Assembly: GCF_023953935.1 (NCBI RefSeq)
Contig: NZ_JAMLIW010000010.1
Span: 1 to 64,000 of the forward strand
Source: Thermomonas sp.
GTDB taxonomy: Bacteria; Pseudomonadota; Gammaproteobacteria; Xanthomonadales; Xanthomonadaceae
DNA length: 64,000 bases
Direction: 5' to 3'
In this document: positions 46,113 through 54,426 of the stretch, piece by piece
Layout: each line of letters starts with the position of its first letter
Numbering within the stretch: position 1 is the stretch's first letter
Notes under the pieces: generated by a model
The model's database searches: none
The model's input: the letters and a program-made list of their open reading frames with translations, nothing else
What the model was told of the DNA's origin: nothing
Translations under genes and position numbers: made by a program

Positions 46113-46141
46113 TTGACGAGCAGCGTCGACCCGCCTAGTCT
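46113..46141 (+). promoter_or_regulatory. Sigma70-type promoter of the DUF1232 gene
   Basis: TTGACG (46113-46118), 17-nt spacer, TAGTCT (46136-46141), 37 bp before the ATG at 46178. Confidence 0.5.
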
Positions 46142-46177
46142 GGCGGTTTGCAAAGCCCTCGCCAACGGAAACCCGCC

Positions 46178-46792
46178 ATGCCGATCACCCTGACTTTCGA
46201 GCTCAACGACAAGGATCTCGAGCATTTCAATGCTGCGGCAGAGCGTGCGCGCAAGGCGGCCGAAGGCAAGAGCGGCGAGGACATCATCGCGGCGGCCACC
46301 AGCGTGCTCGAAAATGCGCAGAAAGCCGGGGTGCCGGAGTTCATCCTGCATCGCCTGCTGCGCCTCGACGACATGATCGCGATGGTGCGCGACCAGGGCT
46401 GGAGCCTGCCGGACGCCGACCGCCAGCGGGTGATCGACACCCTGTCCTACTTCGCCGACCCCAACGACATCATCCCGGATAACGCCGGCCCGCTGGGCTT
46501 CTTCGATGATGCGGTGATGGTCGAACTGGCCGTCCACCAGCTGACCCACGAGATCGACGCCTACGACGAGTTCTGCGAATACCGCGAGCGCGAAGCCAAG
46601 CGGCGCGGCGTGGATCCCAGCACGCTGGGCCGCGCCGAGTGGATGGACGGACGCCGCCAGGAACTGCAGGAACGCATGCACGAACGCCGCGAGCGGGACG
46701 TCGGGACCGGTTACGGCCGCAGCAGCGGTTATGCCGACCGCCGTCAGTCGTATGTGCGCGCCTGGCGTCCGGGTTCGTTCCGGGTCGGCTGA
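46178..46792 (+). CDS. YkvA-like DUF1232 protein
   Basis: 204 aa. The middle (about residues 90-125) has the DUF1232 signature: Y-F-A-D-P-N-D-I-I-P-D-N, then P-L-G-F-F-D-D-A-V-M-V. Unlike most family members, which are small membrane proteins, this one is soluble and long, with a charged N-terminal helical part and a disordered Arg/Gly-rich tail. Function unknown. The start at 46178 is preceded by a plausible promoter; an upstream ATG at 46148 is in frame but less well placed. Confidence 0.75.
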   Translation: MPITLTFELNDKDLEHFNAAAERARKAAEGKSGEDIIAAATSVLENAQKAGVPEFILHRLLRLDDMIAMVRDQGWSLPDADRQRVIDTLSYFADPNDIIPDNAGPLGFFDDAVMVELAVHQLTHEIDAYDEFCEYREREAKRRGVDPSTLGRAEWMDGRRQELQERMHERRERDVGTGYGRSSGYADRRQSYVRAWRPGSFRVG

Positions 46793-46799
46793 CGGGCGC

Positions 46800-47250
46800 G
46801 TGATCGCCGCGGGTTTCCGCTGGCCGGAGGGCGCCTCGGTCGAGCTGCTCAATGCGCTGTCGGCCGGGACCCTGATGGAGACGCTCGGGATCGTTTTCAC
46901 CGAGCTGGGCGATGGCTATCTGCGCGCGACCATGCCGGTGGAGCCACGCACCCACCAACCCTATGGTTTGCTGCACGGCGGCGCCTCGGTGGTGCTGGGC
47001 GAAACCCCTCGGCAGCAGCGCCGGCGGGTTGGTGGCCGGCCGTGATGCCGCGGTCGTTGGCCTGGAAATCAACGCCAACCATCTGCGCGCCGTACGCAGC
47101 GGCATCGTCACCGGCACCACCCGGCCCATCCACATCGGCCGCAGCACCCAGGTCTGGGAATACCGGATCGCCGACGCGGACGACCGCGCGGTCTGCATCG
47201 GCCGGATCACCCTTGCGGTGCTGCCCAAGCCGCCGGGTTCCGGCGCCTGA
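46800..47250 (+). pseudogene. Hotdog-fold thioesterase (PaaI/YdiI type), frameshifted as read
   Basis: From the GTG at 46800 the frame gives L-M-E-T-L-G-I-V-F-T-E-L-G-D, then H-Q-P-Y-G-L-L-H-G-G-A-S-V-V-L-G-E-T, the acyl-CoA thioesterase core. At a CCCC run (47005-47008) one extra C moves the rest to another frame: L-G-S-S-A-G-G-L-V-A-G, then G-L-E-I-N-A-N-H-L and I-G-R-S-T-Q-V-W-E. Removing one C yields an unbroken protein of about 149 aa, the normal size. Family members hydrolyse aromatic or menaquinone-pathway acyl-CoA esters. Confidence 0.85.
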
Positions 47251-47323
47251 ATTCGGGCAGGGCTGATCAAGTCACCATTGCTTTAGGCCACCTGCTCCAG
47301 CGCGACGCGGCACACTTCCGATC

Positions 47324-48094
47324 ATGAGCACGACGCCCCCCGCCGTCGAATCCCTGATGCGCAGCCTGCGCTACGCCTACCGTCTGCCGCTGCTGCTGCT
47401 GCATCTGCTGATCGGGTTGCCGATCACGCTGGTCCTGATTGCACTGGGCCGCGGCGGGCGGCTGTCGCACGCGGCGGTGCGTGGTTTCATGGGCGGTCTG
47501 GCCTGGGTGTTCGGGTTGCGGGTGCGGCGTGAAGGCGTGCCGCGGCAAGGTGGCGTGCTGTTCGTCGCCAATCACGTCAGCTGGATGGATATCGTGGTGC
47601 TGCATTCGCAGCAGATGATGGGGTTCATCGCCAAATCGGAAATTCGCGGCTGGCCGCTGGTCGGATGGCTGGCGATGCAGGGTGAAAGCATCTTCCTGCA
47701 GCGCGGCAACGGTGATTCGCTGGGGCAGGTCGTGGGCGAGATGGCGCAGCGGCTGCGCGCCGGTCGCGCGGTCGGCGCGTTTCCGGAAGGCGGTACCCGC
47801 AGCGGCAGGGGTGTGATCGTCTTCCACGCGCGGATCTTCGCGGCGGCGGTGGAGGCAGAGGCGCCGGTGCAGCCGGTGGCGGTGGCGTATGGGCCGAAGG
47901 CCAGCGCGCAGGCGATCATGGCGTTCAGGCCGCGCGAGCGTTTCCTCGGCAATTTTTTCCGCGTGCTCGCAGAGCCGACGCGCCCGGTACGGGTCTGCTT
48001 CCTCGAACCCGTGCTTCCCGGACAGTTCGACGGGCGGCGCGGGATGGCCGAAACGGCGCAGGCACGGGTGATCGCGGCGTTGACGGCGGACTGA
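47324..48094 (+). CDS. plsC: 1-acyl-sn-glycerol-3-phosphate acyltransferase
   Basis: 256 aa. N-terminal hydrophobic helix (about residues 20-42), then the acyltransferase motif N-H-V-S-W-M-D (H-x4-D), F-I-A-K-S-E-I-R-G-W-P and F-P-E-G-G-T-R-S. Converts lysophosphatidate to phosphatidate at the inner membrane. The gene is complete with no frameshift, in contrast to several neighbours. Confidence 0.9.
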   Translation: MSTTPPAVESLMRSLRYAYRLPLLLLHLLIGLPITLVLIALGRGGRLSHAAVRGFMGGLAWVFGLRVRREGVPRQGGVLFVANHVSWMDIVVLHSQQMMGFIAKSEIRGWPLVGWLAMQGESIFLQRGNGDSLGQVVGEMAQRLRAGRAVGAFPEGGTRSGRGVIVFHARIFAAAVEAEAPVQPVAVAYGPKASAQAIMAFRPRERFLGNFFRVLAEPTRPVRVCFLEPVLPGQFDGRRGMAETAQARVIAALTAD

Positions 48095-48173
48095 GTCGCG
48101 CCGCTTTGGCGGCGACGGTCGTGCGTGTACGCTTTGCGTGCAAGCCGTTTTGCACGCGCTTTTGGAGTACGCC

Positions 48174-48797
48174 ATGCAGATCCATAGCCACAGTTTCCAG
48201 AACCGCCAGTCGATTCCGCCCGAATTCGCCCTCGGGGCACGGGATGGCAAGGACGGGCTCGGTGGCAACCGCAACCCGCATCTGGCCTGGGAGGACGTGC
48301 CGGAGGGCACGCATTCGTTCGCCCTGCTGTGCATCGACACCGATGCGCCCACCGACGGCGCGCTGGTGGCCGATGCGGCGACGCCCATTCCGGTGGAACA
48401 TCCGCGCGGGGATTTCGTGCATTGGGCCATCGCCAACATCCCGGCCGGCGTGCGCGGGATCGCGGCCGGCAGTTGCAGTGATGGCTTGACCGTGCACGGC
48501 AAGCCGGCCGGTCAGGACGCCGGCGGCGCGCGCGGCCTCAACGACTACACCGGCTGGTTCGCCGGCGATCCGGCGATGGCCGGCCAGTACCACGGCTACG
48601 ACGGCCCCTACCCGCCGCCGCACGACCTGCGTGTGCACCGCTATTTCTTCCGCCTGTTCGCGCTGGATTGCGCGCAGCTGGCCCTGCCCGACACGTTCAC
48701 CGCCGGCGATGTCCTGCGCGCGATGCACGGCCACGTGCTGGCCGAGACGGCGATCCACGGGACCTACAGCCTCAATGCGGCTTCGGGGCAGGGCTGA
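48174..48797 (+). CDS. YbhB/YbcL-family (PEBP-like) protein
   Basis: 207 aa from the ATG at 48174. PEBP fold with N-P-H-L-A-W-E-D-V-P-E-G-T-H-S-F-A-L, C-I-D-T-D-A-P-T-D, H-W-A-I-A-N-I-P and Y-D-G-P-Y-P-P-P-H-D, the anion-binding pocket residues. No signal peptide. The bacterial role is unclear. It is convergent with hslU; a 33-bp hairpin repeat lies between them. Confidence 0.88.
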   Translation: MQIHSHSFQNRQSIPPEFALGARDGKDGLGGNRNPHLAWEDVPEGTHSFALLCIDTDAPTDGALVADAATPIPVEHPRGDFVHWAIANIPAGVRGIAAGSCSDGLTVHGKPAGQDAGGARGLNDYTGWFAGDPAMAGQYHGYDGPYPPPHDLRVHRYFFRLFALDCAQLALPDTFTAGDVLRAMHGHVLAETAIHGTYSLNAASGQG

Positions 48798-48811
48798 GCC
48801 CGATGCGGTAT

Positions 48812-48844
48812 CCGTTCGTGGTGAGCCGGTCGAACCACGGACGG
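48812..48844. repeat. 33-bp REP-like hairpin repeat, copy 1 (inverted)
   Basis: CCGTTCGTGGT... to ...ACCACGGACGG; arms of about 11 bp around the GAGCCGGTCGA centre. Reverse orientation relative to the copies at 54355, 56652 and 56802. It lies between the convergent YbhB-family and hslU genes and may act as a bidirectional terminator. Confidence 0.75.
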
Positions 48845-48854
48845 ACCATCCCCA

Positions 48855-50227
48855 TCAAAGAATGTAGCGACTCAAATCCGGATCCTGCGCCAGTTCACCG
48901 AGGTGGGCATCGACGTAGGCGCGGTCGATGGTGAGTGTGCCGCCCTTGTCCGGGGCGTCGAAACTCAGCGATTCCAGCAGCCGTTCCAGCACCGTATGCA
49001 GGCGCCGGGCGCCGATGTTTTCCTGGCGTTCGTTCACATGCGCCGCGATCTCGGCCAGGCGATCCACCGCCTCCGTCGCGAAGCTGAGCGCCACGCCCTC
49101 GGTCTGCATCAGTTCGACGTATTGCCGGGTCAGCGCGGCCTTGGGTTCGGTCAGGATGCGCACGAAGTCGTCCTTGCCCAGCGCCGACAGCTCCACCCGG
49201 ATCGGGAAGCGGCCCTGCATCTCCGGGATCAGGTCCGACGGCTTGGCGAGGTGGAAGGCGCCGGAGGCAATGAACAGGATGTGGTCGGTGCGCACCGGCC
49301 CGTACTTGGTGCTCACGGTGCTGCCTTCGACCAGCGGCAGCAGGTCGCGCTGCACGCCTTCGCGGGAAACATCCGCGCCATAGCCCCTCGCTGCGCTTGG
49401 CGACCTTGTCGATCTCGTCGATGAAGACGATGCCGTGCTGTTCGCAGGCCTCGATCGCCTGCTCGCGCACGTCGTCTTCATTGACCAGCTTGCCGGCCTC
49501 TTCCTCGATCAGCAGCGGGCGGGCGGCGCGGATGCTCAGGGTCTTCTTGTGGGTTTGGCTGCCCCGAGAGCTGGGAGAACATCTGCCGCAGCTGCTGGCC
49601 CATTTCCTCCATGCCCGGAGGCGCCATGATGTCCACGCCGATGTTCACGCTCAGATCGAGCTCGATCTCGCGTTCATCGAGCTCGCCGGCGCGCAATTGC
49701 TTGCGCAGTTTCTGGCGGGTGGCCGATTCCTGCGACGATGGCTCGGCGGCGATGTCCACCGTGGTCACGCTCTGTTGCAGGCCGAACCCCGATTTCATCT
49801 CGCGGCGCGGCAGCAGGGCATCGAGGATGCGCTCCTCGGCGCGCTCCTCGGCCTGGGTGCGCACGCGCTGCTTGGCCTGGCTGCGGTACAGCTTGACCGC
49901 GGTATCGGCGAGGTCGCGGATGATCTGTTCGACGTCCTTGCCGACATAGCCGACTTCGGTGAAGCGGGTTGCCTCCACCTTCACGAATGGCGCGTTGGCC
50001 AGCGTTGCCAGCCGCCGCGCGATCTCCGTCTTGCCGACGCCGGTGGGGCCGATCATCAGGATGTTCTTCGGCATCACCTCGTTGCGCAGCTCGGCCGGCA
50101 ACTGCGCGCGCCGCCAGCGGTTGCGCAGGGCGATGGCCACGGCGCGCTTGGCGGCCTGCTGGCCGATGATGTGGCGATCGAGCTCGGCAACGATCTCGCG
50201 CGGGGTCATGGAGGAGGAGTCGGTCAT
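48855..50227 (-). pseudogene. hslU: HslU ATPase of the HslUV protease, two frameshifts as read
   Basis: ATG at 50227. The N-terminal frame has [17 protein letters not shown], Walker [11 protein letters not shown], and [12 protein letters not shown]. At CCCC 49562-49565 one extra base shifts the frame; the next segment gives [13 protein letters not shown] (Walker B). At CCCC 49384-49387 another extra base shifts again; the last segment has [19 protein letters not shown] and ends D-L-S-R-Y-I-L. Correcting both runs gives a full-length HslU. It unfolds substrates for HslV. Confidence 0.9.
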
Positions 50228-50234
50228 GGGGGGC

Positions 50235-50504
50235 GTGATTCGTGATTCGTGATTCGTGATTCGTGATTCGGGATTCGGGATTCGGGATTCGTGATTCGTG
50301 ATTCGTGATTCGTGATTCGGGATTCGGGATTCGGGATTCGGGATTCGGGATTCGGGATTCGGGATTCGGGAGACGGGAGGCGGGATTCGGGATTCGGGAT
50401 TCGGGATTCGGGATTCGGGAGACGGGAGGCGGGAGACGGGAGACGGGAGACGGGAGACGGGAGACGGGAGACGGGAGACGGGAGACGGGAGACGGGAGAC
50501 GGGA
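50235..50504. repeat. Heptanucleotide tandem repeat between hslU and hslV
   Basis: About 270 bp made almost wholly of 7-nt units: GTGATTC, GGGATTC and GGGAGAC (rarely GGGAGGC), arranged in blocks. It fills most of the 335-bp gap between hslV and hslU, where cotranscription would be expected. The rest of the gap (50505-50562) holds related AATCCCC/AATCCCG units. A heptamer keeps no single reading frame, so the long open frames here are artefacts. The repeat is expected to be length-variable. Confidence 0.9.
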
Positions 50505-50562
50505 GGTGCGGAACGGAGCCAAATGCTTTGGTTTTATCAAATCCCCAATCCCGAATCCCCAA

Positions 50563-51114
50563 TCACAACGCTTCAACCACGATGTTCTGGTTGGTGTAGA
50601 TGCAAATATCACCGGCGATCTTGAGTGCTTCCGTGGCGATGGTGCGGGCGTCCAGATCGGTATGCGCCAGCAGCGCGCGCGCCGCCGACAGCGCGTACAT
50701 GCCGCCGGAGCCGATCGCGATCAGGCCGTCTTCCGGTTCGATCACGTCGCCGGTGCCGGAGATCACCAGCGAGGTGTCGGCATCGGCCACCGCCAGCAGG
50801 GCTTCGAGCTTGCCGAAGCGGCGCTCGGTGCGCCAGTCCTTGGCCATCTCCACCGCCGCGCGCTGCAGCTGGCCGTGCTTTTCGAGCTTGGCTTCGAACA
50901 ATTCGAACAGGGTGAAGGCGTCGGCGGCGGCACCGGCGAAGCCGGCCAGCACCCGGCCGTCCTTGCCGAGCCGGCGCACCTTGCGCGCGTTGGCCTTCAT
51001 CACCGTGTGGCCCAGCGTCACCTGGCCGTCGCCGGCGATCACGACTTGGCCGTTTCGGCGCACCGAGCAAATGGTGGTGGCGTGGAACACGGTCGGGTTC
51101 TGGCTGGGATCCAT
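50563..51114 (-). CDS. hslV: HslV protease subunit of HslUV
   Basis: 183 aa from the ATG at 51114, preceded by GGAGA. The mature N-terminal catalytic Thr follows F-H-A (T-T-I-C-S-V-R-R). [20 protein letters not shown] and the Lys/Arg pattern of the proteasome-like beta fold are conserved. It assembles as a dodecamer with HslU. A 335-bp repeat tract separates it from hslU. A sigma32-like promoter lies upstream. Confidence 0.95.
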   Translation of the reverse strand: MDPSQNPTVFHATTICSVRRNGQVVIAGDGQVTLGHTVMKANARKVRRLGKDGRVLAGFAGAAADAFTLFELFEAKLEKHGQLQRAAVEMAKDWRTERRFGKLEALLAVADADTSLVISGTGDVIEPEDGLIAIGSGGMYALSAARALLAHTDLDARTIATEALKIAGDICIYTNQNIVVEAL

Positions 51115-51137
51115 CGTTGTCTCCGCTTGAACCTGCA

Positions 51138-51166
51138 AGGTGGGGGCGCGCGGGCACGGCTTCAAG
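51138..51166 (-). promoter_or_regulatory. Sigma32-like heat-shock promoter of hslVU
   Basis: Minus strand: CTTGAA (51166-51161), 15-nt spacer, CCCCACCT (51145-51138), about 24 bp before the hslV start. The heat-shock consensus is CTTGAA with a 13-15 nt spacer and CCCCAT-T. hslVU is a heat-shock operon in E. coli. Confidence 0.55.
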
Positions 51167-51225
51167 CGCGGCAACCGGTGGGGTTGCGATGGAGCGTGGG
51201 TGCGCAGCGGGAACCCGCTGCGCGC

Positions 51226-52107
51226 TCACTCGCCCTTGTCCGTGCGCTTGCGGTGCGCGCGCGGGTGCGCGCTGTCGTAGACCTTGGCCAGGTGCTGGAA
51301 ATCCAGATGGGTGTAGATCTGGGTGGTGGCGATGTCGGCGTGGCCGAGCAATTCCTGCACCCCGCGCAGATCGCCGGAAGATTCCAGTACGTGGCTGGCG
51401 AAGCTGTGGCGCAGCAGGTGCGGGTGGATGCGCTTGAGCACGCCCTGGCGCAGCGCCAGCTGCTTCATCCGCAGCTGGATCGCGCGCGCGCTGATCTGTT
51501 TGCCGCTGCGGCCGGGGAAGACGAAGCTCTCCGGTGTGCCCGCGGACTCTGCCCGCCATTCGTGCAGGGCGGTGCGTGCGTGCGAGCCGACCGGCACGAT
51601 CCGCTGCTTGCTGCCCTTGCCGAGCACGCTGACCAGGCCCTGTTCGAAATCGAGATCACGCCAGCGCAGCGCGCACAGCTCGGACAGGCGCAGTCCGGAG
51701 GAATACAGCAATTCCAGCAAGGCGCGGTCGCGCAGTCCCAGCGGCGCGTCGGTGGCCACTTCGACCAATCGGGAGGCTTCATCGACATCGAGCACCTGCG
51801 GCAGCTTGCGCGGCGCTTTCGGCGCGCGCACGCCGGCGGTCGGCAGCGCGGTGATGCGGCCTTGCTTGAGCAACCAGCGGTACAGGCTGCGGCAGGCCGA
51901 GAGCCGGCGCTGGAGCGACTTCGGGGTCAGTCCACGGCGGTGTTCGCGGGCGATGAAGGCGCGAATGTCGTCAGCATGCAGTTCGAGCAGGTCGCGGCCT
52001 TGCGCGAAGTCGGCAAGCGCGGCCAAGTCGCGGCGATAGGCGTCCAGCGTGTGCAGCGAGCTTTGGCGTTCGACGCGCAGGTGTTCGAGGAAGGCGGCAA
52101 CCGGCAT
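51226..52107 (-). CDS. xerC: Tyrosine recombinase XerC
   Basis: 293 aa. N-terminal SAM-like DNA-binding domain (residues about 1-85, with L-R-V-E-R-Q-S-S-L-H-T-L-D-A-Y-R-R-D-L) and catalytic domain with Arg in S-G-L-R-L-S-E-L-C, Lys in G-K-G-S-K-Q-R, H-L-L-R-H-S-F-A, G-H and the nucleophile Tyr in T-Q-I-Y-T-H. Works with XerD to resolve chromosome dimers at dif. The order DUF484-xerC-hslV links a conserved lptM-dapF-DUF484-xerC block with the protease operon. Confidence 0.95.
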   Translation of the reverse strand: MPVAAFLEHLRVERQSSLHTLDAYRRDLAALADFAQGRDLLELHADDIRAFIAREHRRGLTPKSLQRRLSACRSLYRWLLKQGRITALPTAGVRAPKAPRKLPQVLDVDEASRLVEVATDAPLGLRDRALLELLYSSGLRLSELCALRWRDLDFEQGLVSVLGKGSKQRIVPVGSHARTALHEWRAESAGTPESFVFPGRSGKQISARAIQLRMKQLALRQGVLKRIHPHLLRHSFASHVLESSGDLRGVQELLGHADIATTQIYTHLDFQHLAKVYDSAHPRAHRKRTDKGE

Positions 52108-52162
52108 TCTTCCATCATCCTCGTTCCGCGAGGCGGGGGAAACCTGGCGCTCTGCCCGCGAC

Positions 52163-52861
52163 TCAGCCCGCCGCCGACTCCCGCTGCAACGCCACCGCCA
52201 GCGCTTCGCCCATCATGCTCAGGAACATCGTGCCCATGCCCGGGAAGAAGCGGTTGCCGTCGAAACTGCCGACTGCAACCAGTCCGACACCGGCAAGGCT
52301 CAGCAGCGCCGAGCTTTGCACGTCCTCGGCGCGGACGCCGTAAAGCAGCGCGTTCTTGTCCGGGTGCAGGCGGCCGCAGACCGGCTCACCGCTGGCCAGC
52401 AAATCCTGAAAACCGGCCAGGCGCGGGCTGTCGGGCGGAAGATGCTGGTACCACTCGGCGGCGTCCAGTTCGGGCAGGTCGCGGAAGCTGACGATCCGGA
52501 CCAGATCGCCCTGGAAATCCTCGGTCAGGCTGGCGGCCATCGCCCGCAGGGTGTCGGCGGCGCTGCCCTGCTTCATCAGCGCCAGCGCGAGCTGGTGCGT
52601 GCGCACCGCCAAGCGTTCGTTGTCCTGCGCGTTGGCGGCCAGCGTGTGCAGGCGGCGGCCGAGCTCGCGGTTCTTTTCGCGCAGGATTTCCAGCTGGTAG
52701 CTGGCCAGCGAGGCGGTCTGCCCGTTGTCGCGCGGCAGCACCAGCGATTGCGCCAGATCGGGGAACTGCAGGAGGAAGTTCGGGTGTCGGCGCAACCAGG
52801 CCGCCACTTCGTGCGCGCCGAGTTTTTCGGTGCTGTCGTCGTAATCCACGCTCAAGGCCAT
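52163..52861 (-). CDS. DUF484 family protein (YigA-like)
   Basis: 232 aa. The N-terminal part has [17 protein letters not shown], followed by a coiled coil (about 45-85) and a GAF-like C-terminal domain. The function is unknown; the gene sits between dapF and xerC here, as in E. coli. It overlaps the dapF stop by 10 bp. Confidence 0.92.
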   Translation of the reverse strand: MALSVDYDDSTEKLGAHEVAAWLRRHPNFLLQFPDLAQSLVLPRDNGQTASLASYQLEILREKNRELGRRLHTLAANAQDNERLAVRTHQLALALMKQGSAADTLRAMAASLTEDFQGDLVRIVSFRDLPELDAAEWYQHLPPDSPRLAGFQDLLASGEPVCGRLHPDKNALLYGVRAEDVQSSALLSLAGVGLVAVGSFDGNRFFPGMGTMFLSMMGEALAVALQRESAAG

Positions 52862-53685
52862 TCTCCCTCGAAGACGAAGGCGGCCGGGCCGCCCATGAAG
52901 ATGGTGCCGGAATCGCTTGCCTGCCGGATGTGCAGGCAGCCACCGGGCAGTTCAACCGTCACGCCGCGCGCGGCATCGACGCGGCCGCGCGCGGCCAGCA
53001 CCGCCACCGCCGCGCAGGCGCCGCTGCCGCAGGCCAGGGTCTCGCCCGCGCCGCGCTCGTTGACGCGCAGGCGGATGTGATCCGGTGCGCGCACCTCGGC
53101 AAAGCCGACATTGCAGGATTCCGGAAACATGCTGCTGCGCTGGAGCGCCGCGCCCAGCGTCGCCACCGGCGCGCCGGCCACGGCGTCCACCTCGATGACG
53201 GCGTGCGGATTGCCCATCGACACGGCGCCGAAGCGCAGGGTTTGCCCGTCGATGTCGAGCGCGTATTCGTCCTGCGCGGCGGCAACGCCGGCCAGCGGAA
53301 TGTCGGCCGGGGCAAAGCGCGCCGCGCCCATGTCGATCACGAAGTCGCCGTTGCTGGCGCGGGTCACGGCGTGCTGGCCGGCCGGACTTTCGATCACGAA
53401 TCCTTCCGCCGCCGGCGCACTGCCGTCGCGCACCAGCCAGGCCGCGATGCAGCGCGCGCCATTGCCGCATTGGCCGGAGGCCGAGCCATCGGCATTCCAG
53501 ATGCGATACGACGCGACCGCCGCGGCGTGTTGTGGAGGTTCGATGGTGAGGATCTGGTCGCAGCCGATGCCGAAATGGCGATCGGCCAGCTGTTCGCACA
53601 GTGCCGGCGTCGGTGCGGGCGTGCCGTCGCGCAGGTCCAGCACCACGAAATCGTTGCCGGCACCGTGCATCTTGGAAAAACGCAT
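52852..53685 (-). CDS. dapF: Diaminopimelate epimerase
   Basis: 277 aa. Interconverts LL- and meso-diaminopimelate for lysine and peptidoglycan. [10 protein letters not shown] at the N-terminus, the first catalytic Cys in Q-C-G-N-G-A-R-C and the second in A-C-G-S-G-A-C-A-A are intact. It overlaps DUF484 downstream and is 7 bp from lptM upstream. Confidence 0.97.
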   Translation of the reverse strand: MRFSKMHGAGNDFVVLDLRDGTPAPTPALCEQLADRHFGIGCDQILTIEPPQHAAAVASYRIWNADGSASGQCGNGARCIAAWLVRDGSAPAAEGFVIESPAGQHAVTRASNGDFVIDMGAARFAPADIPLAGVAAAQDEYALDIDGQTLRFGAVSMGNPHAVIEVDAVAGAPVATLGAALQRSSMFPESCNVGFAEVRAPDHIRLRVNERGAGETLACGSGACAAVAVLAARGRVDAARGVTVELPGGCLHIRQASDSGTIFMGGPAAFVFEGEWP

Positions 53686-53692
53686 GGCCGGC

Positions 53693-53890
53693 TCAGCGGA
53701 CGGGATCGGGCTGGGGCGCGCTTTCCGGGGCCGCCTGGGTGGATGCAGGCGCGGCGGGTGCCGGCACAGGCACGATCGGCTCAGGCGCAGCCGCTGCCTG
53801 CGGCTTGTCCGGCAGCACCAGTGGCCCCTTGTTGCCGCAGGCGGCCAGCAGGCAGGACAGGAGCAGCAGGAAGATGGCGCGTTTGATCAT
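53693..53890 (-). CDS. lptM: LptM-like lipoprotein (YifL family)
   Basis: 65 aa. A short signal peptide ends in lipobox L-L-A-A-C, directly followed by G-N-K-G-P-L-V-L-P, the conserved stretch of LptM (YifL), then a Pro/Ala-rich tail. LptM assists oxidative maturation of the LptD/LptE translocon in E. coli. The position just upstream of dapF is the conserved one. Confidence 0.9.
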   Translation of the reverse strand: MIKRAIFLLLLSCLLAACGNKGPLVLPDKPQAAAAPEPIVPVPAPAAPASTQAAPESAPQPDPVR

Positions 53891-53940
53891 GGCGGAAGTG
53901 TACCCGTGCCCCGCGCCGCCGTCGCGGTCAGGCGCGCAGA

Positions 53941-54303
53941 TCAGCCTTTCGGTTCCGGCCGCCGCCAAAGCCACAGCGTCACCGAACCCATGATCGCGAT
54001 GCCCAGCGCCGGCACCCACCAGACCGGCGAGAACACCAGCATGGAGACCGCCGAGGCGGACATCATTCCGGTCGCCAGCCATTTGGCGCGGCGGGCGACG
54101 GTGCCGTCACGTTCCCAGTCGATGATGCTCTGGCCGAATTTCGGGTGGGTGACCAGCCAGTGGCGCAGCCGCTGCGAGCCGCGCGCGGCGGCGAAGGCGG
54201 CCAGCAGGATGAAGGGCACGGTCGGCATGATCGGCAGGAACGCGCCGATGATGCCGAGGATCAAGCTGATCCAGGCCAGTGCTGCCCAGAGGTGGCGGGT
54301 CAT
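53941..54303 (-). CDS. DUF454 family (YbaN-like) membrane protein
   Basis: 120 aa from the ATG at 54303. Three or four membrane helices; the N-terminus has the DUF454 pattern G-I-I-G-A-F-L-P-I-M-P-T-V-P-F-I-L-L-A-A-F-A, and H-P-K-F-G in the loop. Function unknown. An in-frame ATG at 54381 would run into the 33-bp repeat and is rejected. Confidence 0.85.
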   Translation of the reverse strand: MTRHLWAALAWISLILGIIGAFLPIMPTVPFILLAAFAAARGSQRLRHWLVTHPKFGQSIIDWERDGTVARRAKWLATGMMSASAVSMLVFSPVWWVPALGIAIMGSVTLWLWRRPEPKG

Positions 54304-54354
54304 GCGGCGGGCTGTCCGAGTCGCGGTGTGATGACTGGCATCGAGGGTTCTGGT

Positions 54355-54387
54355 CCGTTCATGGTTCGACAGGCTCACCACGAACGG
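54355..54387. repeat. 33-bp REP-like hairpin repeat, copy 2
   Basis: CCGTTCATGGT...ACCACGAACGG, 11-bp arms (one G-T pair) around TCGACAGGCTC. It lies between the DUF454 and oligopeptidase B genes. Confidence 0.8.
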
Positions 54388-54426
54388 GATGTGGTCCCGT
54401 GATGAAAGCGGTGCGCGCCGCGAAGC

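Noticed and set aside
49384-49565. Programmed ribosomal frameshifting in hslU
   Set aside because: Two separate shifts at C4/G4 runs have no slippery-site or pseudoknot arrangement, HslU is not known to use it, and similar breaks occur in unrelated neighbouring genes.
50235-50504. CRISPR array
   Set aside because: The tract has 7-nt units without spacers and no cas gene is nearby.
50235-50604. Open frames with repeated G-I-R-D-S-G-F or R-L-P-S-P-V-S peptides
   Set aside because: They are translations of a 7-nt tandem repeat lacking stop codons; no ribosome-binding site or family support.
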